Positions 16,961 to 25,355 are shown, counted from the stretch's first letter. The stretch is 64,000 bases of DNA from Pandoraea faecigallinarum (GCF_001029105.3 NZ_CP011809.2:1-64000); one strand, 5' to 3'. Made by a program: numbers and translations. Notes: a model not told the origin generated them from the letters alone.

Positions 16961-17232
16961 TTATAGTTTCCTGAGGGAGTTTGGAAGCTGCTGCCCCATT
17001 GCAAAATGACATATCGCTCTCATGCGAGGTGGTTCGCCTTCGGGAACCGATATCTCTTCGTTGTAATCTGAGCGATCCCGGACAGAACCTGACCGCTCAT
17101 CCTCGAGATCTATTCGCTCATCCACAGAACTGGCGCGCTCACCGGCGGAATCTGTTAATGACCCCACGGTATCGGAAGGCTCACTAGCGGCATCGGCCCA
17201 ATCGAACAGCTCGTGGGCGCGCGTCGCGTTTT
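16961..17232 (-). pseudogene. 3' fragment of an unidentified gene
   Basis: A minus-strand frame is open from the IS6-type remnant at 17233 down to a stop at 16961. It reads TRAHELFDWADAASEPSDTV, continues acidic and Ser/Asp/Glu-rich (ERASSVDERIDLEDERSGSV) and ends GQQLPNSLRKL. No start codon with an RBS is present and the 5' end abuts the IS remnant, so it looks like the truncated C-terminus of a larger protein. I do not recognise the family. Confidence 0.35.
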
Positions 17233-17313
17233 TCCAAAAACCGTCCCATGCTTTTTGAGACGCTGGGGACTCATGCCTCGGCTTCGGTCAAACCTCCCTA
17301 AGTTGACAACGCC
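17233..17313 (+). mobile_element. Right-end remnant of the IS6-type element A
   Basis: These 81 bases match the right end of the complete element at 19793-20623 (CCGTCCCATGCTTTTTGAGA through CTAAGTTGACAACGCC). Nothing else of the element is left. It abuts an IS5-family fragment at 17314. Confidence 0.8.
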
Positions 17314-17500
17314 GCACCATCAGCTCGGTGGGAAATGGCGGACGGCCACCGCGCTCGCGGCCCGGCCTCGGCGCCGCCTCGTCGATCTGCGCGGCGAGTG
17401 CCACAAAGTCCACGTGTTCGCTTAGCTTGCTCAGCGCATCCCCTATCTGGTCCAGCTTGCTCTCTCGTTCCTGCTCTGCAAACAGACTGATCTTGATCAT
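17314..17500 (-). pseudogene. N-terminal fragment of an IS5-type transposase
   Basis: The minus frame starts MIKISLFAEQERESKLDQIG and continues FVALAAQIDEAAPRPGRERG and GRPPFPTELMVR, the conserved N-terminus of one group of IS5-family transposases. It ends abruptly where the IS6 remnant begins (about 17313). It is unlike the other IS5 copies in this window. Confidence 0.6.
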
Positions 17501-17570
17501 CCCAACATCCTCGTGCCTTGCCCGTCGATTACAACATCATGCCTGCGTATCGGCGGTTTTTCGAGGTGCC

Positions 17571-17645
17571 CCTATGCACTGGCCGCGTAAAAACCAACCT
17601 GCCCCTGGCTTCGCTTCGGCGTAACTTCGTTATCGCGACAGAACC
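17571..17645 (+). mobile_element. 3' end remnant of IS6-type element C
   Basis: The sequence from TATGCACTGGCCGCGTAA (last codons YALAA-stop) to ATCGCGACAGAACC matches the 3' end of the truncated IS6-type element at 46715-47325, which has the same stop and the same terminal GGTTCTGTCGCGA in inverse orientation. It is diverged at several bases, so it is an older remnant. Confidence 0.7.
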
Positions 17646-17648
17646 AGA

Positions 17649-17698
17649 TTTTTTCATGCCGCATTCTATCCTCCCCCGCCTAACAACCTGACGATACC
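17649..17698 (-). mobile_element. Left-end remnant of IS6-type element B
   Basis: TTTTTTCATGCCGCATTCTA through CCTGACGATACC resembles the 5' end of the complete element B copies (for example 41146-41197), including the start codon position in reverse. It is diverged and 50 bases long. Confidence 0.6.
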
Positions 17699-17795
17699 CG
17701 GGCCGCTACACCCACCCAAAAAAATATAAAGCCGACTTTTTTGCGTAATTTCAAAAGAATTTTTTCATGTCATCGTCTATAAACAAACCCTCTGC

Positions 17796-18074
17796 ATGAC
17801 GCCGACGTTGTACGGGGGGGAATACTTGGCGCGCTGGGGCTTCACGCCGCAAAAGCCGATGAAGCGGGCGCACGCGCAGCCTTGGCTGAGCTCACACACC
17901 GGCGAGCACGAAGTGTTCTACCTGCCGTCGTACAGTCCTGGGCTCAATCTCGGCGCGGTGTTCATGTTCAACGCCGACCTCAAAGCGAAGCAAGCTGCCG
18001 GCGCGAACCAAGTGTCATGTCAAGAAAGTCGTCGCAAGTCATTTGCAGGACTTCCAGAAATAGCCACAGCGTGA
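17796..18074 (+). pseudogene. IS630-type transposase remnant with internal deletion
   Basis: The frame first carries GGEYLARWGFTPQKPMKRAH, a winged-helix segment typical of IS630 transposases. It then jumps to FYLPSYSPGLNLGAVFMFNA, which is the region around the third catalytic acidic residue. The DDE core between them is missing. It is not related closely to the intact IS630 at 58.1 kb. Confidence 0.65.
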
Positions 18075-18089
18075 CGCGGGCAATTTTAT

Positions 18090-19727
18090 GTGCAAAACAA
18101 TTCGCTATACAGCCTGATTCAAAGTCATTGGTTTCTAAAAAATGTTAAGGATCTGAAGTTGAATATCTATCTTTCGAAGGGCCCGAAAATCCCCAATCTC
18201 GAGACCACGACATGGGGTGCTAAAACCTACAGCGACAAGAATTTGCGTCGCACCGACAGTAAAATTAGTAAGTTCGACAAAGTGGCGCCAGGCCAACAGC
18301 TGACGCACCTCCAACGGCTTAGAGCCAGTTTGGAAGGCTTCCAAGCGGCGAACGTCAATAAAAACAGCAGAGCAGAGCATCTTCACAATGTCTATCGTGC
18401 GAAAAACAGCTATTTTAACGATAAGGTTGCCGACGCATTTGGAGAGAAAAAAGAAGAAGGTTACTTAGATCTGAATTTTGGTCACCTCGATAATGCTTAT
18501 TTCACCCGAAGCAACGATGAGGCTTTTTCCACTGTGTTTTTACGTCTTAGGAATTATGCCGACAAAATTACGGGCAAAGAAAACCAAGACAAGTTGTCAC
18601 AAGCAGATAATGTGCCTACTGAGACACGCGATGCAATTCTTGAAGAATTCAAAAAAATTAAAAAGTTGATCGACAATATTAATCTACAAGATAAGCTAGT
18701 ATCTTTCGGTTGGACTCAAGTAAGACCCGTTGAAAATATGAGAACCGAGGCGGATTTCACGTTGGATGTTGAGCCTCTCCCGGAATTTCACCATAATGGA
18801 ATGGGGCAACCATCGTGGACGAATTTCAATTTAAACCAAAAAACTGCATACACTAATGCCGCTATGGTTTTTAATGAAATTAAAAACTCTACAATTCCGG
18901 AAAAAGATAAATACCAATTTTTTAGCGACGTGCTCTCTTACGTGCAAAGCAAAGAAGGAGTAAAGCCCAAGTGGCCACAGGATGAAACCGTTCGTCAGAC
19001 ACTGCAAAATAAATTTGTAGATATCACGCATGAATTAGTTTTAGGCGAAATAAAATCGTCTCCAGAATTGTCAAGATTTTTTTGTCAAAATGCAGAAGAT
19101 GCATTTGATGTCAGTGTTAGATACTTTGGTATCAAAGCAAAAGATGACACCCAATGTGCCCTAACGAAGCAGTCAGGGGTGAAGTGCGTTGACAAAAATA
19201 ATGTCACCATCGCCACGTTCACCGACCCTCTGCCGGCCGCTCAAGCCCGAGCATCGGGGCATTTGCCCCAATTATCGCCCCTCCAGCTAAGGATCAACGT
19301 GGATATCGCTGGGCATGGAGACAAGGCCGGGGCCAGCGCGCTTGAGATGCGAAAATTTTTTATTGAGCTAAGCAAAAAAATCAATCTCGACCTCAAATCC
19401 GTTGCGAGCATCGAAATAAATAATGATGTGCTGCAAGGAACATGGCCGTCATTCAATCCCGATAAGTTTTTTAGGATCAATCAAATTGGCATCTCTTTTA
19501 AGGCTGGTACAGCGACAAAAAAAATTTACGAAGACGCCAAAGTATTAGATGATTTTACTAAAAAGTTTTTTAAATTAAAACATACGTCTTTTGATACTGG
19601 CAGTGCCATAAAGATGGCTGGTCTCGACTACGTTACGCAAATCCATCAATCGCAACATTTATTGGTGAACGGTTACATAAAAAATAGTTTTGCGAAGACT
19701 CCCGGTTTTGGAGGCGTTGTAGCTTAA
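18090..19727 (+). CDS. Large low-GC protein of unknown function, possible secreted effector
   Basis: The 545-residue frame starts at a GTG without a visible RBS, directly after an IS630 remnant, so the true N-terminus may have been lost. The gene is clearly poorer in GC than its neighbours and uses AAA, AAT and TTT freely, a sign of recent transfer. The protein is rich in Lys, Asn and Asp with no signal peptide or membrane segment. A late strand-like segment (LQLRINVDIAGHGDKAG, about 420-436) followed by FIELSKKINLDLKSVASIEI recalls the His-Gly strand of clan CD cysteine peptidases, but no Cys is found where the nucleophile would be. I do not recognise the family; effector status is inference. 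Confidence 0.75.
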   Translation: MQNNSLYSLIQSHWFLKNVKDLKLNIYLSKGPKIPNLETTTWGAKTYSDKNLRRTDSKISKFDKVAPGQQLTHLQRLRASLEGFQAANVNKNSRAEHLHNVYRAKNSYFNDKVADAFGEKKEEGYLDLNFGHLDNAYFTRSNDEAFSTVFLRLRNYADKITGKENQDKLSQADNVPTETRDAILEEFKKIKKLIDNINLQDKLVSFGWTQVRPVENMRTEADFTLDVEPLPEFHHNGMGQPSWTNFNLNQKTAYTNAAMVFNEIKNSTIPEKDKYQFFSDVLSYVQSKEGVKPKWPQDETVRQTLQNKFVDITHELVLGEIKSSPELSRFFCQNAEDAFDVSVRYFGIKAKDDTQCALTKQSGVKCVDKNNVTIATFTDPLPAAQARASGHLPQLSPLQLRINVDIAGHGDKAGASALEMRKFFIELSKKINLDLKSVASIEINNDVLQGTWPSFNPDKFFRINQIGISFKAGTATKKIYEDAKVLDDFTKKFFKLKHTSFDTGSAIKMAGLDYVTQIHQSQHLLVNGYIKNSFAKTPGFGGVVA

Positions 19728-19792
19728 GGCATCCGCTTATACACAACTGCCTGTATTGCCACCTGTGCGTAGCGCGTGCAGTGTCTTAGCAG

Positions 19793-20623
19793 GGCACTGT
19801 CACGTTAGCGGCGAGTTGGCATACGATGAAGCGATGAGAAAACCGAAATCGCTCTATCACGGCCACCGTTTCCCGGCGTTGGACATCAGCCATGCCGTGC
19901 GTTGGTACTTCCGATTTCAGCTCAGCCTGCGCGACATCGAAGAGTTGCTGTTCGAGCGCGGAGTGACGGTTAGCTACGAGACGATCCGCCGCTGGTGCAA
20001 CAAGTTTGGCAAGGGTTTTGCCCACCGAGTCAAAGCGGCGCGCCGCAAGGCCGGTGGCACGTGGCACCTTGACGAGATGTTCGTGAGCCTGCGCGGTGAG
20101 CAGTACCTGCTGTGGCGCGCCGTCGACGCGCATGGCGCGGAACTCGACATCCTGCTGCAGAAACGGCGCGACAAGGCGGCCGCCAAGCGCTTCTTCAAGC
20201 GCGTGCTGCGCTCGAACCCGGTGCCGCACAAGATCGTGACCGATCAACTGCGCAGCTATCCAGCAGCCAAAGCCGAGCTCCCGGAGCTGGTCAACGTCAA
20301 GCACGTGTTCGTCAAAGCAGCGGCCCGGATCAACAACCGCGCGGAGAACAGCCACCAACCTACGCGGGAGCGCGAGCGGCGCATGCGGGGCTTTCGCGAC
20401 CCAGCGCGCACGCAGGCCTTCCTGTCATGCTTCGGGCCAATCCGGCAGCACTTCGCACTCAAACGCCATTTGCTGCGCGCGAGGCTTTATCGCAAACAGC
20501 TCGCGGTGTGCTTTGCTGCATGGCGAGAATTCACCAACGTTACCCAAAATCCGTCCCATGCTTTTTGAGACGCTGGGGACTCATGCCTCGGCTTCGGTCA
20601 AACCTCCCTAAGTTGACAACGCC
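19793..20623 (+). mobile_element. IS6-family element A, copy 1
   Basis: The 831-bp element runs from GGCACTGTCACGTTAGCGG to CTAAGTTGACAACGCC; read on the opposite strand the right end is GGCGTTGTCAACTTAGG, giving an imperfect inverted repeat of about 18 bp. No 8-bp duplication is seen at the flanks (CTTAGCAG and TCGTCGAG), which suggests a later deletion or recombination. Its right end cuts off the DUF932 gene. Confidence 0.85.
19834..20568 (+). CDS. IS6-family transposase (element A)
   Basis: The 244-residue protein begins MRKPKSLYHGHRFPALDISH and has the IS6 DDE catalytic pattern: WHLDEMFVSLRG, KIVTDQLRSYPAAKAEL and NRAENSHQPTRERERRM, giving Asp, Asp and Glu. The ATG at 19834 is used because the family starts at this methionine. 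It appears intact. A decayed copy lies at 56.3 kb. Confidence 0.92.
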   Translation: MRKPKSLYHGHRFPALDISHAVRWYFRFQLSLRDIEELLFERGVTVSYETIRRWCNKFGKGFAHRVKAARRKAGGTWHLDEMFVSLRGEQYLLWRAVDAHGAELDILLQKRRDKAAAKRFFKRVLRSNPVPHKIVTDQLRSYPAAKAELPELVNVKHVFVKAAARINNRAENSHQPTRERERRMRGFRDPARTQAFLSCFGPIRQHFALKRHLLRARLYRKQLAVCFAAWREFTNVTQNPSHAF

Positions 20624-21153
20624 TCGTCGAGTGTGGCGGCCCGCATGGCATCCCGGGAGGCTTGCGCCCGCTCGAAACCGTGCAGGATCTCGTAAGCGCC
20701 GTCGATAACGTGCTCGGCTACGTTGCCCTTATAAGACACCCGCACGTCGGCGACGCAATCACCACAAACAAGGCCGTTGCTGCACACGAAACGGAGCATT
20801 CCCGCGAGCATTTGATAGCTGCTCGTGCCGTCATGCGAATTGACCAAAATCACTTCGTTGGCCTCACAACTGTTGAACTGGCCGACGTGCCGCAGCCGGA
20901 TCATGTGTTTGGTGGTGTCTCGCCGGTCGTCGGTCCGCACGCGGGATTGGCACACCATGAGTGGCTCGAAGCCTTCGCCGCGCAGTTCTTGCAGCACGAC
21001 GGCGGTGGGGATGTAGCGGTACCGCTCGGAGCGGCTTTCATGCGGGGCCAGTGCGAAAATGGACGGTGCAACGGCACGGATCTGGTCGTCCGACAAGGGA
21101 TACTCGGAGCGCAGCGCCGGTGGATGAGAAGCAAAATGGGAAGCGAGTGGCAT
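20624..21153 (-). pseudogene. DUF932-family protein, 3' end removed by IS6
   Basis: The start at 21153 follows GTCAGGAGACATACC. The protein reads MPLASHFASHPPALRSEYPL, then SRSERYRYIPTAVVLQELRG, VCQSRVRTDDRRDTTKHMIR, NEVILVNSHDGTSSYQMLAG and FVCSNGLVCGD, a characteristic DUF932 N-terminal half (phage/plasmid proteins of unknown role). After ATLDEALST the frame runs into the IS6 right end at 20623, so the C-terminal third or more is lost. DUF932 genes are common cargo on plasmids of Burkholderiaceae. Confidence 0.8.
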
Positions 21154-21242
21154 GGTATGTCTCCTGACAAAGAGAGGGGCGACCATAGATTTCTGAGACG
21201 GCCGCAGGTGCGGAGCTTGGGCGGCATGTCGAGCGCTCCCCA

Positions 21243-21374
21243 TTAGCACCACACGACGTGACCAAAATCGACGGTGCGGCGGTAGTGGTAGCGGCCATCC
21301 CAAGGCGTGAACGTGTATTCCATGTACGCGCAACCTAGGACCACAATCCAGTGATGCAGTGAGAGCGATGGCAT
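21243..21374 (-). CDS. Small hypothetical protein, 43 residues
   Basis: The frame starts at ATG 21374 with GGAGG eight bases upstream and encodes MPSLSLHHWIVVLGCAYMEY, then TFTPWDGRYHYRRTVDFGH and ends VVWC. It is aromatic-rich with a hydrophobic first half. It lies upstream of the DUF932 gene on the same strand, 89 bases away, so the two may be co-transcribed. No function can be given. Confidence 0.5.
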   Translation of the reverse strand: MPSLSLHHWIVVLGCAYMEYTFTPWDGRYHYRRTVDFGHVVWC

Positions 21375-21957
21375 ATCGGCCTCCATCAAAAAGGGGTGGG
21401 GTTCACCGCTACCGGATTCCAAGATTTGGAGCCCGCTTTTTGGGGTTTCGGTGCGGTCGGCACGAGGAGCCCGGATGGCCTGTTGCCGCCGTCTTTCCTG
21501 AGTTCATCGCCCGCGACGGCCGGGAGTGCGCGGCCCGACGCCGTCAAGGAACCAAGCGCAGGGTGGGTGCGGCCCGCTGGCGCAGCCGAGGACACGGCCC
21601 TGCGCGCCTTGATGGCGTCGGGCCGTGCGCTAAAGTCGCGGACAAGGGGATGAGTTCAGGAAAGACGGCTTAACGGGAAAGGGCAGTGCTGCATGCGGAT
21701 CGTGTGCAAGCGAAGCGCGCAGGGCCGGGTGGATGAATCCGGGCCGGAGGGGCCATGTCAGCCGAACTCAGTGAGGGACGATGGAGAAGTGCCCAAGTCG
21801 AGACGCCGCCCCGCCGTTTGGAGCAGACGGCCCAGCGCACGTAAACCTGAAACGATCTCAGTTTGACTTGATCTTCGCCAGCGCACGCCATTAACTGGTA
21901 ACTGGCGTCCGCTGACAGTGTCGCGGGCGCATCTCCCCATTTTTTAGGAGTGCGATT
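21375..21957. other. 583-bp non-coding stretch
   Basis: No convincing gene is seen. The main feature is the 182-bp imperfect palindrome at 21488-21669, listed separately. The final 60 bases should hold the promoter of the small gene at 21958. Confidence 0.5.
21488..21669. repeat. 182-bp imperfect palindrome
   Basis: The left arm begins GCCGTCTTTCCTGAGTTCAT at 21488. The right arm read in reverse begins GCCGTCTTTCCTGAACTCAT from 21669. Both arms continue with GCGAC and then CGGCCCGACGCC and TCAAGG, so pairing extends over about 65-75 bases on each side with small bulges. This could be a pair of inverted short repeats (REP/BIME-like), a MITE, or a structured RNA. It lies between two divergent small genes. 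Confidence 0.65.
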
Positions 21958-22194
21958 ATGGGTTCCAGTGTTCCGAATCTAAGCGTCAACTGCGATTACG
22001 CCACGCCCGAGAAGGATACTGCCGTCGAACTGCACATGGCATTGCCTATCCCATATGCCGATCTGGGAAAGGTGCAGAAGTGGCTCGGCGACGGTGATTG
22101 GACGTCGACTGAGCAATACCTGGCTGTGAAATATCCGCAGCATCGTGAATGGCTCTCAGACTGGCTGGCCGCGAGCCGCGAGCCGCGAGCGTAG
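21958..22194 (+). CDS. Small hypothetical protein, 78 residues
   Basis: The ATG follows TAGGAG at the right distance. The protein reads MGSSVPNLSVNCDYATPEKD, then TAVELHMALPIPYADLGKVQ and ends WLSDWLAASREPRA; it is acidic with several Trp residues in its second half. It precedes a 2OG-Fe(II) oxygenase and a PCMT-like methyltransferase on the same strand. It could be a substrate or partner of these enzymes, but nothing in it shows that. No family recognised. Confidence 0.55.
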   Translation: MGSSVPNLSVNCDYATPEKDTAVELHMALPIPYADLGKVQKWLGDGDWTSTEQYLAVKYPQHREWLSDWLAASREPRA

Positions 22195-22256
22195 TGACGG
22201 CCCATTGACCGCAAAACTTGCGGCGGTAGGCTGATCGCCGAGACAGGGATCGTCAG

Positions 22257-22277
22257 GGGCGGACGCTAGCTCCGCCC
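22257..22277 (+). promoter_or_regulatory. Stem-loop in the leader of the oxygenase gene
   Basis: GGGCGGA at 22257-22263 pairs perfectly with TCCGCCC at 22271-22277 over a 7-base loop. No T tract follows. A second hairpin (GGCGGCTAC/GTAGCCGTC) follows at about 22316-22342. Together they make the 190-base region before the oxygenase gene structured, perhaps an attenuator or a terminator for the small upstream gene. Confidence 0.3.
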
Positions 22278-22384
22278 TCGTCAGTCCTCCGCCTATCCTG
22301 AAGGGTCACAAGCGCGGCGGCTACCTGAACGTAGCCGTCGCAGCGTAGCTTCAGCACAGCGGTAGCTTTCGTGGGAAACAGCGA

Positions 22385-23125
22385 ATGGAAGTGCGACCCA
22401 AAATCGCCGCAGAAATAGCGCAGTTGCGCCAGGCTTTCCGGGAATCAGGCGCTGTGCTCGTCGAGGAGGTGCTCGATGAGGCGGGCGCCCGCGATGCGCA
22501 TCAGCGGCTTGCCTCGCATCAGGAGTGGTTTATCACCATAAAAGAACCTGCCCGAGTATCGGGGCGTGGTTGCACCGAATGGCGGGTAGCTGAATGGGAG
22601 CGCATGTCGGCCCGACAAAAACGTACAATTATTAACGATCTTCATGAACGGGCAGCCGCTTCGTTCGAGATGTATTTCAAGCAGTACCCGCTGATTGAAA
22701 AATTCAGGATCGGCGAAGATGGCGACATCCCGATGATGCGCATCGCGCGCCTCCTGGTGAGCGGTGCCTTTCTCGAGCTCATCGGCAACATTACGGGTAT
22801 CGATGGCCTGACCGACGTGACCGGCATGGCTTCACGATTCGACGCGGGGCACTTCATCCTGTCGCATACGGATCGACAGCCGGAAGGATCCGTGGGCCGT
22901 CGCGAAGTTGCTTTTGTTCTTTACCTGACGGAGGGTTGGCGTGATGATTGGGGGGCACATACTTGCCTGTGGTCGGAAGGGGCCTCCGCGGCCGTCTGCA
23001 TCCCGCCACGATTCAATACCATGCTGATTTTCCGCGTTCCGCGGGCGCACTCCGTGCTGTACGTGCCGCCCTTTGTCACAGCAAGCCGGCTCGCACTGGC
23101 AGGTTGGGCTTACAGCAGAACCTAA
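22385..23125 (+). CDS. 2-oxoglutarate/Fe(II)-dependent oxygenase
   Basis: The 246-residue protein shows the jelly-roll facial triad of 2OG-Fe(II) oxygenases: H151 and D153 in FILSHTDRQPEG, H212 in PRAHSVLYV, and the 2OG-binding R225 in VTASRLALAGW. The motif FVLYLTEGWRDDWG before H212 is typical of the prolyl-4-hydroxylase-like branch. Substrate unknown; peptide or protein hydroxylation is plausible. The PCMT-like gene follows after 79 bases on the same strand. The start has only a weak RBS. Confidence 0.8.
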   Translation: MEVRPKIAAEIAQLRQAFRESGAVLVEEVLDEAGARDAHQRLASHQEWFITIKEPARVSGRGCTEWRVAEWERMSARQKRTIINDLHERAAASFEMYFKQYPLIEKFRIGEDGDIPMMRIARLLVSGAFLELIGNITGIDGLTDVTGMASRFDAGHFILSHTDRQPEGSVGRREVAFVLYLTEGWRDDWGAHTCLWSEGASAAVCIPPRFNTMLIFRVPRAHSVLYVPPFVTASRLALAGWAYSRT

Positions 23126-23204
23126 ACGGCGCAAAAAGGCAGCTTGAGCGCAGCGCCATCCAAACCGTCTGGTCGCCCTCCGATCGCCAACGACAGGAGC
23201 ATCG

Positions 23205-24107
23205 ATGGGATACTCCGTAGGTCCCTCAACTGAGCGCGTGCGCGCAATCTACGCGCGACAGATCCTGGCGCTTGCCAATGCGTCGGAAAATCGTCGGCTT
23301 GAACAGGCCTTCGCGGCGGTGCCACGCGAGACTTTTCTTGGCGAAGACCGATGGCAGATTCTGACCTCGCTCGCCGGCTACACGCCGTTACCCGAGAACG
23401 ATCCCGTCCTGATCTATCAGGATGTCGTGGTCGGACTGGCCACGCCGCGCGGTGTGAACAATGGCAGTCCCGCGCTGCACGCACGATGGCTCAATGCGAT
23501 GGCCCCGCAGAGGGGCGAGGTGGTCGCGCACATCGGTGCCGGAACAGGTTACTACACCGCAATCCTCGCCGAGCTGGTCGGGAGTACCGGCCGCGTAATC
23601 GCCGTCGAATACGATAACGATCGGTGTACTAGGGCGCTCAAGAATCTTGCGCACAGATCAAATGTTCAAGTCGTGCACGCAGATGGCGCCGCCTATCCGG
23701 TGGAGCCCGTCGACGGCGTTTACGTCAACTTCGGCGTCGCGCGGCCTGCCCGCCCTTGGATCGACCGCCTGAAGCCCGGGGGACGCCTTGTACTGCCGCT
23801 CGGTGCGCCGGAAAAGCAAGATTTTCTGCCCGGCCGCTTTGCAGCTCAAGCCATTGGTTTGCTCGTCACACGGGTAGACAACGGCTTCGCGGCGGCATCG
23901 TTGGGCCCTGCCTCTTTTATCTTTGCCGAAGGCGACCTGGGGGCAACGACTGAGGAAATCAACGCGCTTCGCGTCAGTCTTCAGAACGCAAACGACGGCA
24001 AGATACGAAGCCTGCTGTGGGACCGGCGGCCAACGGGCGCCGTCTGGTTGGCCGCTTCAAACTGGGCACTTTCATTCGAAGCACCGGTACGTGTTGGCGG
24101 CCGCTAA
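23205..24107 (+). CDS. PCMT-like SAM-dependent O-methyltransferase
   Basis: The 300-residue protein has the N-terminal helix (ERVRAIYARQILALANASEN) and LIYQDVVVGLATPRGVNNGS region seen in protein-L-isoaspartate O-methyltransferase relatives. SAM motif I is VVAHIGAGTGYYTAILAEL at about 106-124, followed by GRVIAVEYDNDRC and LKPGGRLVLPLG. The C-terminal 90 residues are an extension. Relatives of PCMT act in protein repair and also as tailoring enzymes in peptide natural-product clusters. ACAGGAG precedes the ATG. It is probably co-transcribed with the oxygenase. Confidence 0.75.
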   Translation: MGYSVGPSTERVRAIYARQILALANASENRRLEQAFAAVPRETFLGEDRWQILTSLAGYTPLPENDPVLIYQDVVVGLATPRGVNNGSPALHARWLNAMAPQRGEVVAHIGAGTGYYTAILAELVGSTGRVIAVEYDNDRCTRALKNLAHRSNVQVVHADGAAYPVEPVDGVYVNFGVARPARPWIDRLKPGGRLVLPLGAPEKQDFLPGRFAAQAIGLLVTRVDNGFAAASLGPASFIFAEGDLGATTEEINALRVSLQNANDGKIRSLLWDRRPTGAVWLAASNWALSFEAPVRVGGR

Positions 24108-24441
24108 GAAAATGTACTCGTAACGCCCGGCCTGTTGGCGTACCGATCAAGGCTGCACCGGCCCGCTCGTTTTCTGCCGCGCATGCACAGGAAAAAATGC
24201 CTCGGACCCATCGGGATTCGCGGCGCTGAATGGCTCCCAACAAGCACCCCACGTCATTGCAATGCATCCACGAATACTGGTTTGCAAAACCACGCCTGGC
24301 GGTAGACTTCGATATGCCGCCGGCGTAGGACCAGCTGCACAGGTACCCACCCATCGGCGGGCTGACAAGAAAGTCCGCTTCGGAGAGCTTTTCGCCGGCG
24401 CGGCGAAGCCGGATGATGTCGACAAGCATTAGCGCAAAACA

Positions 24442-24457
24442 CTGTTTATATATACAG
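24442..24457. promoter_or_regulatory. lexA box: LexA-type SOS box
   Basis: CTGTTTATATATACAG is a near-perfect match to the classical CTG-N10-CAG LexA operator (E. coli consensus CTGTATATATATACAG). It lies 108 bases before the SRAP gene start on the plus strand and 12 bases before a minus-strand ATG at 24429. SRAP (SOS response-associated peptidase) genes are often SOS-linked, which supports function. Confidence 0.7.
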
Positions 24458-24565
24458 TATTATAGGCAAGCAACGATGAGCCTCGCAACCGGTGCTCCGA
24501 CGTGGCCGGCAGCGATGGTGCGCGGGGTCATGAGGGCGCCATGAGGGGTTAATGAGGAGGTTTCG

Positions 24566-25181
24566 ATGTGTTACTCGGCGCAGATTGAGGCCAGTTTTCG
24601 CCAGTATGAGCGCACGTTTGGGGCACAAGTCGACCTGCCCGCGTTTTTCGATCTGTACGCCCACCGTGCGGCCGGCGCAAAAATCAAGCTGCCCAAGGCT
24701 GTTGACGCGGCGTTCACGCGCGCGGCCGATCCCGCGTTGGCCGAGCTCCGCGAGTCGATTCGCAGCTTTGAGATTACCCAGGGGGCGGTGCTCGAGCAGG
24801 AACTGTTCACGCAGCGCACGCGCCTGGCCGAGGCAGGCCGTACCTTCCACAGCAAAGTCACGAAGGCCGCCTTGGAGAGCCAGCGTGCACATTGCATCGG
24901 CGAAGATCACGTCGACGTTGCGTTGCCTGGACGATCTGCGCCCCACAGCGCTCAAAGTCCGCGATTTGCGCATCTTCCCCGGTGGCTATGCGCCCGTTAT
25001 GGGGATAGAGCACGGCCGTCGCTTGGTGAAGTCCATGCGCTACCAGTGCCGATCGGCCGGCAAGCCTGCCAACTACGACACCCGCATCCCGGGAAACTGC
25101 AACGCGAGACGAGATAAACTTGAAGGCTTCTGGCAAGGCCAGTTCGGCGTCATGCATGGCGTGATTCAAGCGCGGGGCTGA
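24566..25181 (+). pseudogene. SOS response-associated peptidase (SRAP/YedK-HMCES), broken
   Basis: SRAP proteins crosslink to abasic sites in single-stranded DNA through Cys2. The protein starts MCYSAQIEASFRQYERTFGA with the required Cys2, after GAGGAGGTTTCG. It stays in frame to about ALESQR (24880) and then the homologous sequence HIASAKITSTLRCLDDL and RIFPGGYAPVM continues one frame over, with MRYQCRSAGKPANYDTRIPG and NARRDKLEGFWQGQFGVMHG. The frame ends at 25181, well before the His-containing C-terminal part expected in this subfamily. So there is one indel and a C-terminal truncation, and the gene is non-functional. Confidence 0.8.
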
Positions 25182-25268
25182 TGGGCCGGGCACTTCGAAG
25201 AATATCGGCCCGTGACGTTTTCCCAACGTGTTTTGCTATTTATGCGTATGACATTATTTACTAGCGCC

Positions 25269-25297
25269 GTGACATTCCATTCACATTCGTGTATACT
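25269..25297 (+). promoter_or_regulatory. Sigma-70-like promoter
   Basis: GTGACA at 25269-25274 and TATACT at 25292-25297 are separated by 17 bases, close to the consensus. Transcription would begin near 25304 and run through the terminator-like hairpin at 25356-25380 into the small NYN gene. Confidence 0.55.
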
Positions 25298-25355
25298 TCA
25301 CGTAACAACTAACCCTCAACCGTCCGTGTGGCTTGACCATCTGATGTGAGGGAGA

